A stretch of 64,000 nucleotides of DNA, taken from the NCBI RefSeq assembly GCF_014203235.1, contig NZ_JACHIN010000001.1, positions 1,581,450 to 1,645,449 of the forward strand, given 5' to 3'. The notes under the pieces are model-generated. The model saw only the letters and a program-made list of their open reading frames with translations. It made no database searches and had not been told where the DNA came from. Each line of letters opens with the position of its first letter. Position 1 is the first letter of the stretch. The translations under genes and the position numbers were made by a program. Of this stretch, positions 16,799 to 25,186 are shown piece by piece. Origin of the DNA: Nonomuraea endophytica (GTDB lineage: Bacteria; Actinomycetota; Actinomycetes; Streptosporangiales; Streptosporangiaceae).

Positions 16799-18211
16799 TC
16801 ACGGGAGGGCCAGGCGGGTGTTGGGGAGGGCGATCAGGGCCACCAGGGCGATCAGGGCGCCGGCCACGCCCAGGACGGGGATGATCAGGGCGGCGGCCGA
16901 GGCGTGGGCGGCGGGCAGGCCGTGGAGCGGGGTCTGCTCGGTCAGGATGGAGGTGTAGGTGGTTCCGGCCAGGGCCAGGGCGAGGGAGCCGCCGATCTGG
17001 CGGAAGAAGTTCAGGTTGGCGGAGGCGGTGCCGAGGTACTGGGGTGCGACGGAGGCTTGGGCGGCGACCGTCAGGCCGGACAGCATCGGGCCCATGCCCA
17101 GCCCGATCAGCGACATCCAGATGATGAGCAGCCAGCCCGAGGTGTGGACGGTCAGGTTCAGGCAGAGGAGCGTCCCGACGATCATCAGGGCGGGCGCGGC
17201 GACGAGCCAGGGCTTGTAGACGCCGGTCCTGGACATGAGGACGCCCATGATCCAGCTGCCCGCCAGCATGCCGAGCATCAGCGGGTAGATGCGCAGGCCG
17301 GAGGTGGTCGCGTCCTCGCCGAGCGCCTCCTGGAAGTAGCGGGGCAGGAACACGACACCGGAGTACATGACGAACGCGGTGAAGAACGAGGTCACGTTGA
17401 CCAGCGTGTAGCTGCGGCCGGCGAACAGGTGCATGGGCATCATCGGCGAGGCGGCCCGCCGTTCCACGACGACGAAGGCGGCGAGCAGCACCAGCGCGAG
17501 CCCGATCGGCCCCAGCACCGGCGGGCTGGTCCAGGTGTTGCCGTCGATGCCCTTTTCGGTCAGGCCGATCAGCAGCGCGCCGATCGCCAGGCTGAAGATC
17601 GCGATGCCCGGGTAGTCGGGGCGCTCGCGGCCGGTGCCGGGCTGGTGGGGCAGGTTGCGCGCGACGACGGCGAGCAGCACCAGGCCGATCGGCACGTTGA
17701 CGTAGAAGGCCCAGCGCCAGGTCGCGTGGTCGGTGAACAGCCCGCCGAGGAACGGGCCGGCCAGGTAGCTCAGCGCCATGACGCCGCCGATGGCGCCCTG
17801 CACCCGGCTGCCGCCCCGGGTGGGCGGGAACAGGCTGAGCGCCAGGGCGAGCGACAACGGGACCAGTGCTCCGGCGCCCAGGCCCTGGATCGCGCGGAAC
17901 ACGATGAGCTGGGTCATGTCCTGCGCGAGGCCGCACAGGGCCGAGCCCAGGATGAAGATGGCCATGCCAATCAGCAACAGCGGCTTTCTGCCGTATTGGT
18001 CGGACAGCCTGCCGTACAGGGGCATCGTCACCGTCGAGGTGAGCAAGTAGGCGGTCACGACCCAGGTGTAGAGGTCGGATCCGCCCAGTTCCGCGGTGAT
18101 GCGGGGCAAAGCGGTGCCCACGATCGTCTGGTCCAGCATCGCGATGAACATCCCGCCGAGCGCGGCGGCTACAAGGAGGGTGTCGTTTCGGGGCTTTATG
18201 TCAGTCGTCAC
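16799..18211 (-). CDS. DHA2 family MFS drug efflux transporter (EmrB/QacA type)
   Basis: 470 residues and fourteen predicted helices, the DHA2 (14-TMS) layout. Motifs: LDQTIVGTALPRI in helix 1 (motif D1), GRLSDQYGRKPLLLIG (motif A), RAIQGLGAGALVPLSLALA (motif C-like). These proteins export drugs and dyes using the proton gradient. GTG start with no good ribosome site, so it may be leaderless. The divergent PadR gene and a perfect 16-bp dyad between them make this a repressor-efflux pair induced by the pump substrate. Confidence 0.93.
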   Translation of the reverse strand: MTTDIKPRNDTLLVAAALGGMFIAMLDQTIVGTALPRITAELGGSDLYTWVVTAYLLTSTVTMPLYGRLSDQYGRKPLLLIGMAIFILGSALCGLAQDMTQLIVFRAIQGLGAGALVPLSLALALSLFPPTRGGSRVQGAIGGVMALSYLAGPFLGGLFTDHATWRWAFYVNVPIGLVLLAVVARNLPHQPGTGRERPDYPGIAIFSLAIGALLIGLTEKGIDGNTWTSPPVLGPIGLALVLLAAFVVVERRAASPMMPMHLFAGRSYTLVNVTSFFTAFVMYSGVVFLPRYFQEALGEDATTSGLRIYPLMLGMLAGSWIMGVLMSRTGVYKPWLVAAPALMIVGTLLCLNLTVHTSGWLLIIWMSLIGLGMGPMLSGLTVAAQASVAPQYLGTASANLNFFRQIGGSLALALAGTTYTSILTEQTPLHGLPAAHASAAALIIPVLGVAGALIALVALIALPNTRLALP

Positions 18212-18225
18212 CTGTGAAGGTTCAT

Positions 18226-18241
18226 ATGTAAGTCTTTACAT
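18226..18241. promoter_or_regulatory. PadR operator dyad
   Basis: ATGTAA-GTCT-TTACAT, a perfect 6-bp inverted repeat with the ATGT/ACAT ends typical of PadR sites, 15 bp before the efflux start and 27 bp before the padR-family start. Confidence 0.7.
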
Positions 18242-18267
18242 GTCAAGTCTTGGGTATGCTCCGGAGC

Positions 18268-18774
18268 ATGTCCCTGCGGATCGCGTTGCTCGGCCTGCTG
18301 GCCGCCAAGGGCCCGGCGAGCGGTTACGACCTGGCCAAACTGTTCGAAGGTTCGCTCAACCATGTCTGGCAGGCCGGACACACGCAGATCTATCCGGAAC
18401 TGGTGAGGATGGCCGCCGACGGGCTCCTCGCGGTCGAGGCCGAGGGCGCCAGGGGGCGCAAGATCTACACGATCGCGGACGAGGGGTCGCGGCAGCTGCA
18501 CGACTGGCTCGCCGATCGCGAGCCGGCCGTGACGGTCCGCAGCGAGACCGCTTTGCAGGCGTTTCTCCTGCCGATTCTCGACACGGACGAGGCCATCGCG
18601 GCGGTCGAGCGAGTCAAGGCGCGGGCGCAGAAACGCCTGGACGATCTGAAATGCCTGCCGCCCGTCGCGGATAACCCCAAGTTCGGCAAGTACGCGCTGC
18701 GCCTCGGCCTGGCCCAGACGCGCGCGACGATCGAGTGGGCCGACGAAACACTCCACGCGCTGCGCACCAAATAG
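18268..18774 (+). CDS. PadR family transcriptional regulator
   Basis: 168 residues. The N-terminal PadR winged HTH is plain (MSLRIALLGLLAAKGPASGYDLAKLF, then WQAGHTQIYPELVRMAADGLLAVEAEGARGRKIYTIADEG), followed by a C-terminal helical dimerisation domain of the Vir family. The ATG at 18268 is used; an upstream TTG at 18250 is in frame but the family starts at MSLR. Divergent from the DHA2 pump with a dyad between them; probably a ligand-released repressor of the pump and itself. Confidence 0.92.
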   Translation: MSLRIALLGLLAAKGPASGYDLAKLFEGSLNHVWQAGHTQIYPELVRMAADGLLAVEAEGARGRKIYTIADEGSRQLHDWLADREPAVTVRSETALQAFLLPILDTDEAIAAVERVKARAQKRLDDLKCLPPVADNPKFGKYALRLGLAQTRATIEWADETLHALRTK

Positions 18775-18788
18775 GCAATGATCTACCG

Positions 18789-19187
18789 ATGATCGGTCAT
18801 ATCGGAGTCAACGTTCCCGACCTCGAGAGCGCGCGGACCTACTACGACGCGCTGATGCCCTTATTGGGCTTCGAGAAGTACCTGGACATGGCCGATCAGT
18901 TCGCCTTCCGCCCGGCGGGGGGCAAACCGGGGACGTACCTCTTCTTCTATCCGGCGCTCACGGAGAGCGCCTACAGCAGGCACCAGACCGGGCTGCAGCA
19001 TCTGGCCTTCATGGTCAAGAGCCGGTCGGCGGTACGGGCGGCGCATGACTGGGCAATCGGCATGGAATGCCAGATCCTCCAGAAGCCACGAAATTTCCCG
19101 GAGTATCCGCCGCCCTACTACGCGACGTACTGGCTGGATCCGGCGGGGATCATGCTGGAGGCGGTCTGCCACCACGACCGGCCTTGA
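18789..19187 (+). CDS. VOC family protein (glyoxalase-like)
   Basis: 132 residues, one vicinal-oxygen-chelate unit of paired beta-alpha-beta-beta-beta modules. Opens with MIGHIGVNVPDLESARTYYDALM, giving the first metal-ligand His, and has the second half HLAFMVKSRSAVRAAHDWA and WLDPAGIMLEAVCH with His and terminal Glu at ligand positions. VOC proteins include glyoxalases, fosfomycin-type thiol transferases and dioxygenases. Starts 14 bp after the padR-family stop and may be part of the same efflux/resistance regulon. Substrate unknown. Confidence 0.88.
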   Translation: MIGHIGVNVPDLESARTYYDALMPLLGFEKYLDMADQFAFRPAGGKPGTYLFFYPALTESAYSRHQTGLQHLAFMVKSRSAVRAAHDWAIGMECQILQKPRNFPEYPPPYYATYWLDPAGIMLEAVCHHDRP

Positions 19188-19221
19188 CTCTCACACCATG
19201 TGAGATGGGACGGTATCCCCC

Positions 19222-20160
19222 ATGACGGAACTTGCTGAACGAGTCGACCAGGTCATCCGCGACGGTGGCGCGCCCGGCCTGCATGGTCTTGTGGTGATCC
19301 GTGGTGGCCAGACGGTGCTTGAGCGCTATGGCCAGGGCGAAGACTTCAAGTGGAACGACTCGATCGGCACCGTCGTCTTCGACCGCGACACCCTTCACGA
19401 CATCAGGTCGGTGACGAAGAGCATCACGGCCCTCGTGTACGGCATCGCCCTGGGCAAGGGCTTGGTGCCCGATCCGGACGAGCCGCTGATGGCCGCCTTC
19501 CCCGAGTATCCGGACCTGGCCGAGTCCAAGCGGAACCTCACCGTCGCCCACGCGCTGACCATGACGCTGGGCCTCGAATGGGATGAAAGCGTCCCCTACA
19601 CCAGCCCGGCCAACAGCGAGATCGCGATGGAGATGGCGCCGGACCGCTATCGCTATGTCCTGGAACGCCCGGTCGTCGAGGAGCCCGGCACCCGCTGGGA
19701 CTACTGCGGCGGCGCCTCCGCGCTGATCGGCCGGCTGATCGTCAAAGGCGTCGGCACCACGCTGGACGCCTTCGCCCGGGACACGCTGTTCGATCCGCTC
19801 GGGATCTCGTTCGAGTGGATGGCGGGCGATGACGGCGCGGTCTCGGCCGCCTCCGGTCTACGGCTGGCGCCGCGCGATCTGGCGGCCGTCGGGCAGCTCG
19901 TGCTGGAGGGCGGACGGGGGATCGTACCCGGGGAGTGGATCACGCGCTCGCTCACGCGGCACGTCGCGCGGGAGGACGGGTCGGGTTACGGGTACCAGTG
20001 GTATCTGGGCGACGGGTGGTTCGCCGGGTTTGGGAACGGGGGGCAGCGGCTCTTCGTCGTACCGGGCGAGGAACTGGTCGTGGCGACCGCGGCGGGCGAG
20101 TACAACGACTTCGGGCAGCCGAGCGCCTCCGCCGTCATGGACGCCGTGCTCAGCGGGTGA
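19222..20160 (+). CDS. Serine hydrolase, beta-lactamase class C-like
   Basis: 312 residues. The SxxK motif is SVTK (63-66) in DIRSVTKSITALVYG, with the upstream GLVVIRGGQTVLERYG strand typical of the family. The usual YxN is replaced by Tyr-Cys-Gly (WDYCGGAS, near 160), so true beta-lactamase activity is doubtful; esterase or peptidase activity is more likely. The third motif region HGxG appears as GFGNGGQRLFVVP. No signal peptide is evident, so the protein appears cytosolic. It overlaps the end of the convergent LysR gene by 11 bases. Confidence 0.88.
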   Translation: MTELAERVDQVIRDGGAPGLHGLVVIRGGQTVLERYGQGEDFKWNDSIGTVVFDRDTLHDIRSVTKSITALVYGIALGKGLVPDPDEPLMAAFPEYPDLAESKRNLTVAHALTMTLGLEWDESVPYTSPANSEIAMEMAPDRYRYVLERPVVEEPGTRWDYCGGASALIGRLIVKGVGTTLDAFARDTLFDPLGISFEWMAGDDGAVSAASGLRLAPRDLAAVGQLVLEGGRGIVPGEWITRSLTRHVAREDGSGYGYQWYLGDGWFAGFGNGGQRLFVVPGEELVVATAAGEYNDFGQPSASAVMDAVLSG

Positions 20161-21010
20161 CCGCGCTCCTGAAGGCGGCCACGGCGGCGAGGATGGCGGG
20201 ATGCCGGCCGTACCCCTTGCGGTAGGCGACGAGCGTGCGGCGGGAGAGTGGCAGCGGGGTCAGGCGCACGCCCGGCGGCGGCGCCTGCGCGGCCAGGCCG
20301 GGCACCAGCGCGACGCCCTGACCTGCGGCGGCGAAGGCGAGGACGGTGTCGAAGTCGTCCACGTGGTGCCGCACGTGCGGCTCGAACCCGGCCGCCTGGC
20401 AGGCCCGGATCGCCATGGTGTGGCAGAGTGTGCCCGGCTTGCTCATGATCCACGGGTCGTCGCGGGCGTCCCGGATCGACGGCCGGTCGGTGAGGTACAT
20501 CGGCTCCTCGAAAAGCGGCTCGGCGCAGATCCCCAGATCCACGACAGGCGGCACGAAGTCGTATTCGTGCACCAGCGCCACGTCCAGCTCGCCCGCCCGC
20601 AGCGCGGCCGACACGTCCGCCGGGTCGATCTCCGACACCATCGGCTCCAGCGCCGGGTGGCCCGCCGCGAGTTCGGCGAGCGCGCGCGGCAACAGCACCC
20701 TGGTCGCCGACGGGAACGCGCCGATCCGCAGCGGCCCGCCCGGCCCATCGCTGAGCGCGGCCAGCGCCGCCGTCGCCCGCTCCAGCTCTTCAAGTACGGC
20801 ATGCGCGTGCGTCACCAGCACGTGGGCCGCCGGGGTCAGGCTGACCGTGCGGCCGGTGCGTTCGAGCAGCGGCAGCCCTGCCTCCCGTTCCAGGGCGCTG
20901 AGCTGCTGGGACACCGCCGACGGGGTGAAGTTGGCGGCTTCGGCGACGGCGGCGATGGTGCCGCGCTGGGCGAGTTCGCGCAGGAGGTGGAGCTTGCGGG
21001 GATCGAGCAT
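20150..21010 (-). CDS. LysR family transcriptional regulator
   Basis: 286 residues. HTH: MLDPRKLHLLRELAQRG, then [28 protein letters not shown]; the rest is a LysR substrate-binding domain. Divergent from the DapA-like aldolase gene. A TAAG-N5-CTTA dyad fitting the LysR T-N11-A rule lies at 21010-21022, beginning at the last base of its own start codon, which predicts autorepression together with control of the aldolase. Ligand unknown, perhaps the aldolase substrate. Confidence 0.9.
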   Translation of the reverse strand: MLDPRKLHLLRELAQRGTIAAVAEAANFTPSAVSQQLSALEREAGLPLLERTGRTVSLTPAAHVLVTHAHAVLEELERATAALAALSDGPGGPLRIGAFPSATRVLLPRALAELAAGHPALEPMVSEIDPADVSAALRAGELDVALVHEYDFVPPVVDLGICAEPLFEEPMYLTDRPSIRDARDDPWIMSKPGTLCHTMAIRACQAAGFEPHVRHHVDDFDTVLAFAAAGQGVALVPGLAAQAPPPGVRLTPLPLSRRTLVAYRKGYGRHPAILAAVAAFRSAVTR

Positions 21011-21022
21011 AAGACAAGCTTA
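21010..21022. promoter_or_regulatory. LysR T-N11-A motif
   Basis: TAAGACAAGCTTA: T-N11-A with arms TAAG/CTTA. It touches the start codon of the LysR gene and lies 60 bp before the DapA-like ATG. Confidence 0.5.
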
Positions 21023-21081
21023 GGCTCGACGGTAGGAATCGGCGCTGGACCTAATCAATGATCGTGCCGCACCCTCGGAGG

Positions 21082-21957
21082 ATGCTGAGAGGAATCTACG
21101 TACCGCTGATCACGCCCTTCACCGCGGGCGACCAGGTCGATCTGGAGGCGTTCGAGAAGCTCGCGCACCACGTGCTCGACCAGGGGGCGAGCGGGCTCGT
21201 GGCGCTCGGCACGACCGGCGAGGTGGCGATGTTGACCGCCGAGGAGCGCGCCGCGGTGATCGAGAACTGCGTGCGGGTGTCCGGTGAGCGGGACGTTCCG
21301 CTGATCGTGGGCGTTTCGGGCAACGACACCCGCTCGACGATCGCCGCCCTGCGTGCGTTGCCGTCCGGGGTGACGGCGGCGCTGGTGCCGGTGCCGTACT
21401 TCCTGCGCCCGTCGGAGCGCGGGGTGATCGCGCACTTCGAGGCGCTGGCCGAGGCGTCGCCGGTGCCGCTGGTGATCTACCACATTCCCTACCGGACCGG
21501 TCAGCCGGTCTGCGCCGCCACGTTGCGGCAACTGGGCGCGCACCCGATGATCGCCGGGGTCAAGTACGCGGTGGGCGGCGTCGACCAGGACGCCATCGAT
21601 CTGCTGGCCGACCTGCCGACCGGGTTCGAGGTGCTGGGCGGGGACGACGCGTTCATCTCGCCGCTGCTCGCGCTGGGCGCCTCCGGCGGCATCCTGGCCT
21701 CCGCGCATCTGGCCACGGACCGGTTCGTCGCATTGGTGGAGGCTTGGGAGTCGGGTGACGCCGCTCTCGGACGTTCGCTCGGACACCGGCTGGCGCGCCT
21801 GTCCGCGGCGCTCTTCGCCGAGCCCAACCCCACGGTGATCAAGGGAGTGCTGCACGAGCGCGGGCTGATCCCCACCGCGGAGGTACGGCTGCCGCTCCTG
21901 CCCGCCAGCGCCCAGTCGGTCACCCAGGCCACCGCCGTCCTGTCCACCATGAGCTGA
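21082..21957 (+). CDS. Dihydrodipicolinate synthase (DapA/NAL) family aldolase
   Basis: 291 residues from ATG 21082, where MLRGIYVPLITPF is a canonical family start; in-frame ATG 21058 is possible because GGAGG abuts the 21082 codon. Class I TIM-barrel aldolase: ALGTTGEVAMLT (about 44-55), Tyr133 in VIYHIPYRTG and Schiff-base Lys161 in IAGVKYAVGG, then GDDAFISPLLALGASGGI. The family includes DapA, N-acetylneuraminate lyase and keto-acid aldolases. Being alone with a LysR regulator, outside a lysine operon, it is more likely a catabolic aldolase than the DapA of lysine synthesis. Confidence 0.88.
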   Translation: MLRGIYVPLITPFTAGDQVDLEAFEKLAHHVLDQGASGLVALGTTGEVAMLTAEERAAVIENCVRVSGERDVPLIVGVSGNDTRSTIAALRALPSGVTAALVPVPYFLRPSERGVIAHFEALAEASPVPLVIYHIPYRTGQPVCAATLRQLGAHPMIAGVKYAVGGVDQDAIDLLADLPTGFEVLGGDDAFISPLLALGASGGILASAHLATDRFVALVEAWESGDAALGRSLGHRLARLSAALFAEPNPTVIKGVLHERGLIPTAEVRLPLLPASAQSVTQATAVLSTMS

Positions 21958-21964
21958 CCTTTCA

Positions 21965-23110
21965 TCACAGGGAGACGTGGTGGCGGTACAACCAGGACAG
22001 GGACTCCTGGCTGGCCGCCTTCTTCAGGAACAACGGCATCATCAGGTCGCGGAACACCCGCCCCACCGGTCCGGCGGCCTTGCTGTTGCTGATGGTCCGC
22101 GAGTACGACACCACCCGCTCGGCCCGCTCCCGGCGCTCGTTCTCGAACGCGGCGAACGCGGCGCCGTGGTCAGGGGCGTCACGCAGGCAGCGGGCCAGTA
22201 CGATCGCGTCCTCGATGGCCTGCGAGGCGCCCTGTCCCGCGCTGGGCGAGGTGGCGTGCGCGGCGTCGCCGGTCAGCACGACCCGGCCCTTGTGCCAGGT
22301 GGGGATGGACGGCAGGTCGTACACCGGGAAACCATCCCCGATCGGGCTCTCGCGCAGGAGGTCGGCGGTGCGGTTGCCGTCGTGGCGGAAGGCCTCGACG
22401 AGCAGCGGCCGCCAGTCGGCCGGAACGTCGCCCTCCTCACGCGGCAGGTTCGCGAACCACCAGATCTCACCCGAGTCCGCCACCGCGTAGCCGAAGAACG
22501 CCTTCTTGCCGAAGATCATGTGGTACGTGCCCGGTTCGCCGGTCAGGCCGGGGAACGTCGTGATCCCGCCGAAGCTGTACAGGCCGGAGTAGCGGGGCGC
22601 CGGGGCCTTCGGGTCGAGGAGGGTGCGGGTGCGTGAGTGCACGCCTTCCGCCGAGATCAGGATGTCGCCGGTCGCCTGGGTGCCGTCGGCGAAGTGGGCC
22701 ACGACCTGGTCGCCGGTGTCGTCCAGGGAGACGAGGCGCTTGCCGTACCGGATCTTGATGCCGCGCGCGGTGGCCTGGTCGCGCACGATGCGGTAGAGGT
22801 CGGAGCGCAGGATCGTGTGGCTGACGGTGCCGTCGTCGAGTGCCAGGCCGTTGGCGACCTCGCCGAGGTGTTTGCCGGAGCCGCTGGTCATGACCATGCG
22901 CGGGGTCGGGATTCCGGCGGCCATGACCTCGCGGTGCGTGTCGAGGACGCGCAGGGCGGACAGGCCGTTGGAGGCGACGTTCAGGAACGAGCCGACGCCT
23001 TCCGCCGTCGCGCCGTAAGCCTCGAAGATCTCCGCCTCGATGCCCGCTTCGCGCAGCGCCATCGCGGTCGCCGGTCCGCCGATCCCGCACCCTGTGATGA
23101 GAGCCTTCAT
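21965..23110 (-). CDS. FAD-dependent monooxygenase (PheA/UbiH type)
   Basis: 381 residues from ATG 23110. Class A flavoprotein hydroxylase: N-terminal dinucleotide fold ALITGCGIGGPATAMALREAG, the mid-protein Asp-Gly-like segment ILISAEGVHSRTR, and the second FAD motif GRVVLTGDAAHATSPSAGQGASQAIEDA. These enzymes hydroxylate aromatics or drugs (the TetX/rifampicin monooxygenase clan) using NAD(P)H. Divergent from a MarR gene, with a nearly perfect 20-bp palindrome between them. Substrate unknown. It ends 7 bp from the stop of the convergent DapA-like gene. Confidence 0.92.
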   Translation of the reverse strand: MKALITGCGIGGPATAMALREAGIEAEIFEAYGATAEGVGSFLNVASNGLSALRVLDTHREVMAAGIPTPRMVMTSGSGKHLGEVANGLALDDGTVSHTILRSDLYRIVRDQATARGIKIRYGKRLVSLDDTGDQVVAHFADGTQATGDILISAEGVHSRTRTLLDPKAPAPRYSGLYSFGGITTFPGLTGEPGTYHMIFGKKAFFGYAVADSGEIWWFANLPREEGDVPADWRPLLVEAFRHDGNRTADLLRESPIGDGFPVYDLPSIPTWHKGRVVLTGDAAHATSPSAGQGASQAIEDAIVLARCLRDAPDHGAAFAAFENERRERAERVVSYSRTISNSKAAGPVGRVFRDLMMPLFLKKAASQESLSWLYRHHVSL

Positions 23111-23120
23111 CGTGATAACC

Positions 23121-23140
23121 TTTCGTTCGGTCGAACGAAA
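23121..23140. promoter_or_regulatory. MarR operator palindrome
   Basis: TTTCGTTCG-GT-CGAACGAAA: 9-bp perfect arms with a 2-bp centre, 10 bp before the monooxygenase start and 21 bp before the marR-family start. Confidence 0.75.
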
Positions 23141-23161
23141 TATATGGCGATTGGAGAGGGT

Positions 23162-23665
23162 ATGTCCAGAGATATTTCGGAACACCGAAAGAATCTTCTC
23201 CAGGCGCTCGGCGACGCGGGACGGGAGAGCAGCAACGCCGCGGTCATGTACCACACCGTCATGAGCGGGATGCTGGGGCTCGGCGTGACCGAGTGGAAGG
23301 CCCTTGACCTGCTCCAACGCCTCGGGCCGCTGACCGCGGGCGAACTCTCGCAGCACACCGGCCTCGCTCCCGCGTCGGTGAGCGGGCTGGTGGATCGGCT
23401 GGAGGCGAAGTGGATGGTACGCCGCATCCGCGACCTCAAGGACCGGCGCCGGATCATCGTCGAGATCAACCCGGAGCAGCTGGCCGGGGCGAGTGCCGAG
23501 GCGATCGAGGTGTTCGAGCCGTTGATGCGGGGACTGGCTGATCTGTACGACGCGTACACGGATGAGCAGTTGGAACTGATCCTCGACTACACGACCAAGG
23601 CCGCGGCGGTCCAGCGCGCCGCGACCGCCATCCTCACCGAACGCCAGCCTCGCCGATCTCCGTGA
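23162..23665 (+). CDS. MarR family transcriptional regulator
   Basis: 167 residues. The ATG at 23162 follows a GGAGAGGG ribosome site. Winged HTH: VTEWKALDLLQRLGPLTAGELSQHTGLAPASVSGLVDRLEAKWMVRRIRDLKDRRRIIVEI, with the D-x-R-D/RR wing typical of MarR. Flanking helices form the dimer. Divergent from the FAD monooxygenase with the palindrome at 23121-23140 in between; a phenolic or drug ligand probably releases it. Confidence 0.93.
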   Translation: MSRDISEHRKNLLQALGDAGRESSNAAVMYHTVMSGMLGLGVTEWKALDLLQRLGPLTAGELSQHTGLAPASVSGLVDRLEAKWMVRRIRDLKDRRRIIVEINPEQLAGASAEAIEVFEPLMRGLADLYDAYTDEQLELILDYTTKAAAVQRAATAILTERQPRRSP

Positions 23666-23672
23666 TTAGGGC

Positions 23673-23702
23673 TTGACATATCCCCCTATTCACCCCAACC
23701 TG
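23673..23702 (+). promoter_or_regulatory. Candidate promoter of the ABC-F gene
   Basis: A consensus -35 TTGACA stands at 23673-23678; the -10 is weak (AACCTG at 18-bp spacing). It leaves a leader of about 120 bases before the ABC-F start, long enough for attenuation, but no convincing leader peptide or hairpin pair was found. Confidence 0.3.
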
Positions 23703-23827
23703 ATCCGCATGGGTTCCCTGTGATTCTCGCACCGGACGCGTAGAGCCGCTGCTCCGCGATCCGTTCCGCCATCGATCCGTTCGTTTTCGATGCGGCATGT
23801 GTGCCGAGAATCGGAGGTGGCTGCTTT

Positions 23828-25186
23828 ATGCGTGCTACCCAACTAGCTCTTTCAGACATCACCAAGCATTACGACGACCGCGTCGTCCTTGACCGGGTGA
23901 CCTTCACTGCGAAACCCGGTGAGAAGATCGGGGTCATCGGCGACAACGGCTCGGGGAAGTCCACGTTGCTGCGGCTGATCGCGGGGGTCGAGACGCCCGA
24001 CAACGGCGAACTCACCGTCGTGGCACCCGGCGGCATCGGCTACCTCCCCCAGGCCCTCGACCTGCCCACCGGATCCACGGTGACCGACGCCATCGACCGG
24101 GCCCTCCACGACCTGCGCGCCTTGGAAGCCCAAATCCGCACAGCAGAAGCCCGCCTGGCAAGCGCCGACACAACCTCGACGAACACCACGGCCCCCACTC
24201 CCACGGCCGCCACCCCCGCCACCTTGACCAGCGGCACGGCCACCTCACCCACGGGTGACGTGTCCACGGAGGCCGGGACGCGCGGGACCGGCGCCACCGC
24301 CGGAGGAACGCCCTCAAGTGGTGCGTCCGGACTGGAGGTGGAACTGGCTGTCTACGGCGAGTTGGTGGCGGCCTTCGAGGCACGGGGCGGATACGAGGCC
24401 GATGCCCGAGTGGAAGTAGCTCTGCACGGGCTGGGCCTCCCCGGCCTGGACCGGGCACGCCCACTGGACACCCTGTCCGGCGGCGAACGCTCCCGCCTGG
24501 CCCTGGCCGCCACCCTAGCCGCAGCACCAGAGCTACTCCTGCTGGACGAACCCACCAACGACCTGGACGACCAGGCCGTGACCTGGCTCGAAGACCACCT
24601 CCGCGCCCACAGCGGCACAGTCGTGGCCATCACCCACGACCGGGTGTTCCTGGACCGGATCACCTCCACGATCCTGGAGGTCGACCAGTCCCAGGTACGC
24701 CGCTACGGCAACGGCTACACCGGCTACCTGACGGCGAAGGCGGCCGAGCGGGCGGCATGGGCACTGGAGCACGAAGAGTGGAAGAACGAGCTGGCCCGCC
24801 ACGCCACCCTCGTCGACGCCAACGCCTCCCGCCTCGGCGCCATCCCCCGCAAGGTCGCCAAGGCCGGCATGGGCACCGGCGCCTGGCGCGCCCGCTCCCG
24901 TACACATGGCGCGATGAGCCGCATCCGCCAGTCCAACCAACGCCTGGACTGGCTCCGCACCCACCCCGTCCCACCCCCACCAACCCCCCTCCGCTTCACC
25001 CCCACCCCCCTCACTGCTCCCACCACCCTCACCGCCCACCCCACCTCTCCAGAACGGTCCCCAACCACCTCTCCAGAACGGTCCCCAACCACCTCACCAC
25101 CCCCGCCCAACCCTCCCCAGCCGGTCCCGACCGGATCTCCGCGACTCAACCAGGCCGAGTGCCGACGGACGGGCCGGACAGCGTGA
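23828..25186 (+). CDS. ABC-F protein, N-terminal half (first nucleotide-binding domain)
   Basis: 452 residues. ATG 23828 has GGAGGTGG ten bases upstream. One complete ABC domain: Walker A GDNGSGKST, signature LSGGERSRLALA, Walker B LLLLDEPTNDLD and switch His ITHDR, then the ABC-F interdomain region with THGAMSRIRQSNQRLDWLRTHPV. ABC-F proteins act at the ribosome and often protect it from antibiotics. A Thr/Ala-rich insertion of about 60 residues (near 112-170) sits in NBD1. After RTHPV the frame runs into Pro/Thr/Ser repeats and ends at TGA 25184-25186. The second NBD continues in another frame, and a GTG at 25183 overlaps this stop as GTGA. Either a natural two-piece protein or a frameshift. 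Confidence 0.85.
   Translation: MRATQLALSDITKHYDDRVVLDRVTFTAKPGEKIGVIGDNGSGKSTLLRLIAGVETPDNGELTVVAPGGIGYLPQALDLPTGSTVTDAIDRALHDLRALEAQIRTAEARLASADTTSTNTTAPTPTAATPATLTSGTATSPTGDVSTEAGTRGTGATAGGTPSSGASGLEVELAVYGELVAAFEARGGYEADARVEVALHGLGLPGLDRARPLDTLSGGERSRLALAATLAAAPELLLLDEPTNDLDDQAVTWLEDHLRAHSGTVVAITHDRVFLDRITSTILEVDQSQVRRYGNGYTGYLTAKAAERAAWALEHEEWKNELARHATLVDANASRLGAIPRKVAKAGMGTGAWRARSRTHGAMSRIRQSNQRLDWLRTHPVPPPPTPLRFTPTPLTAPTTLTAHPTSPERSPTTSPERSPTTSPPPPNPPQPVPTGSPRLNQAECRRTGRTA
25046..25093 (+). repeat. 24-bp tandem repeat, two copies, in the ABC-F linker
   Basis: The unit at 25046-25069 is repeated exactly at 25070-25093 and encodes SPERSPTT twice in the frame of the N-terminal half. In-frame length suggests coding selection. 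Confidence 0.85.

Noticed and set aside
16725..17936. Long open frame joining the polyprenyl synthetase to upstream sequence
   Set aside because: It is antisense-independent shadow of the DHA2 pump in another frame; composition is Arg/Pro-rich and without domains.
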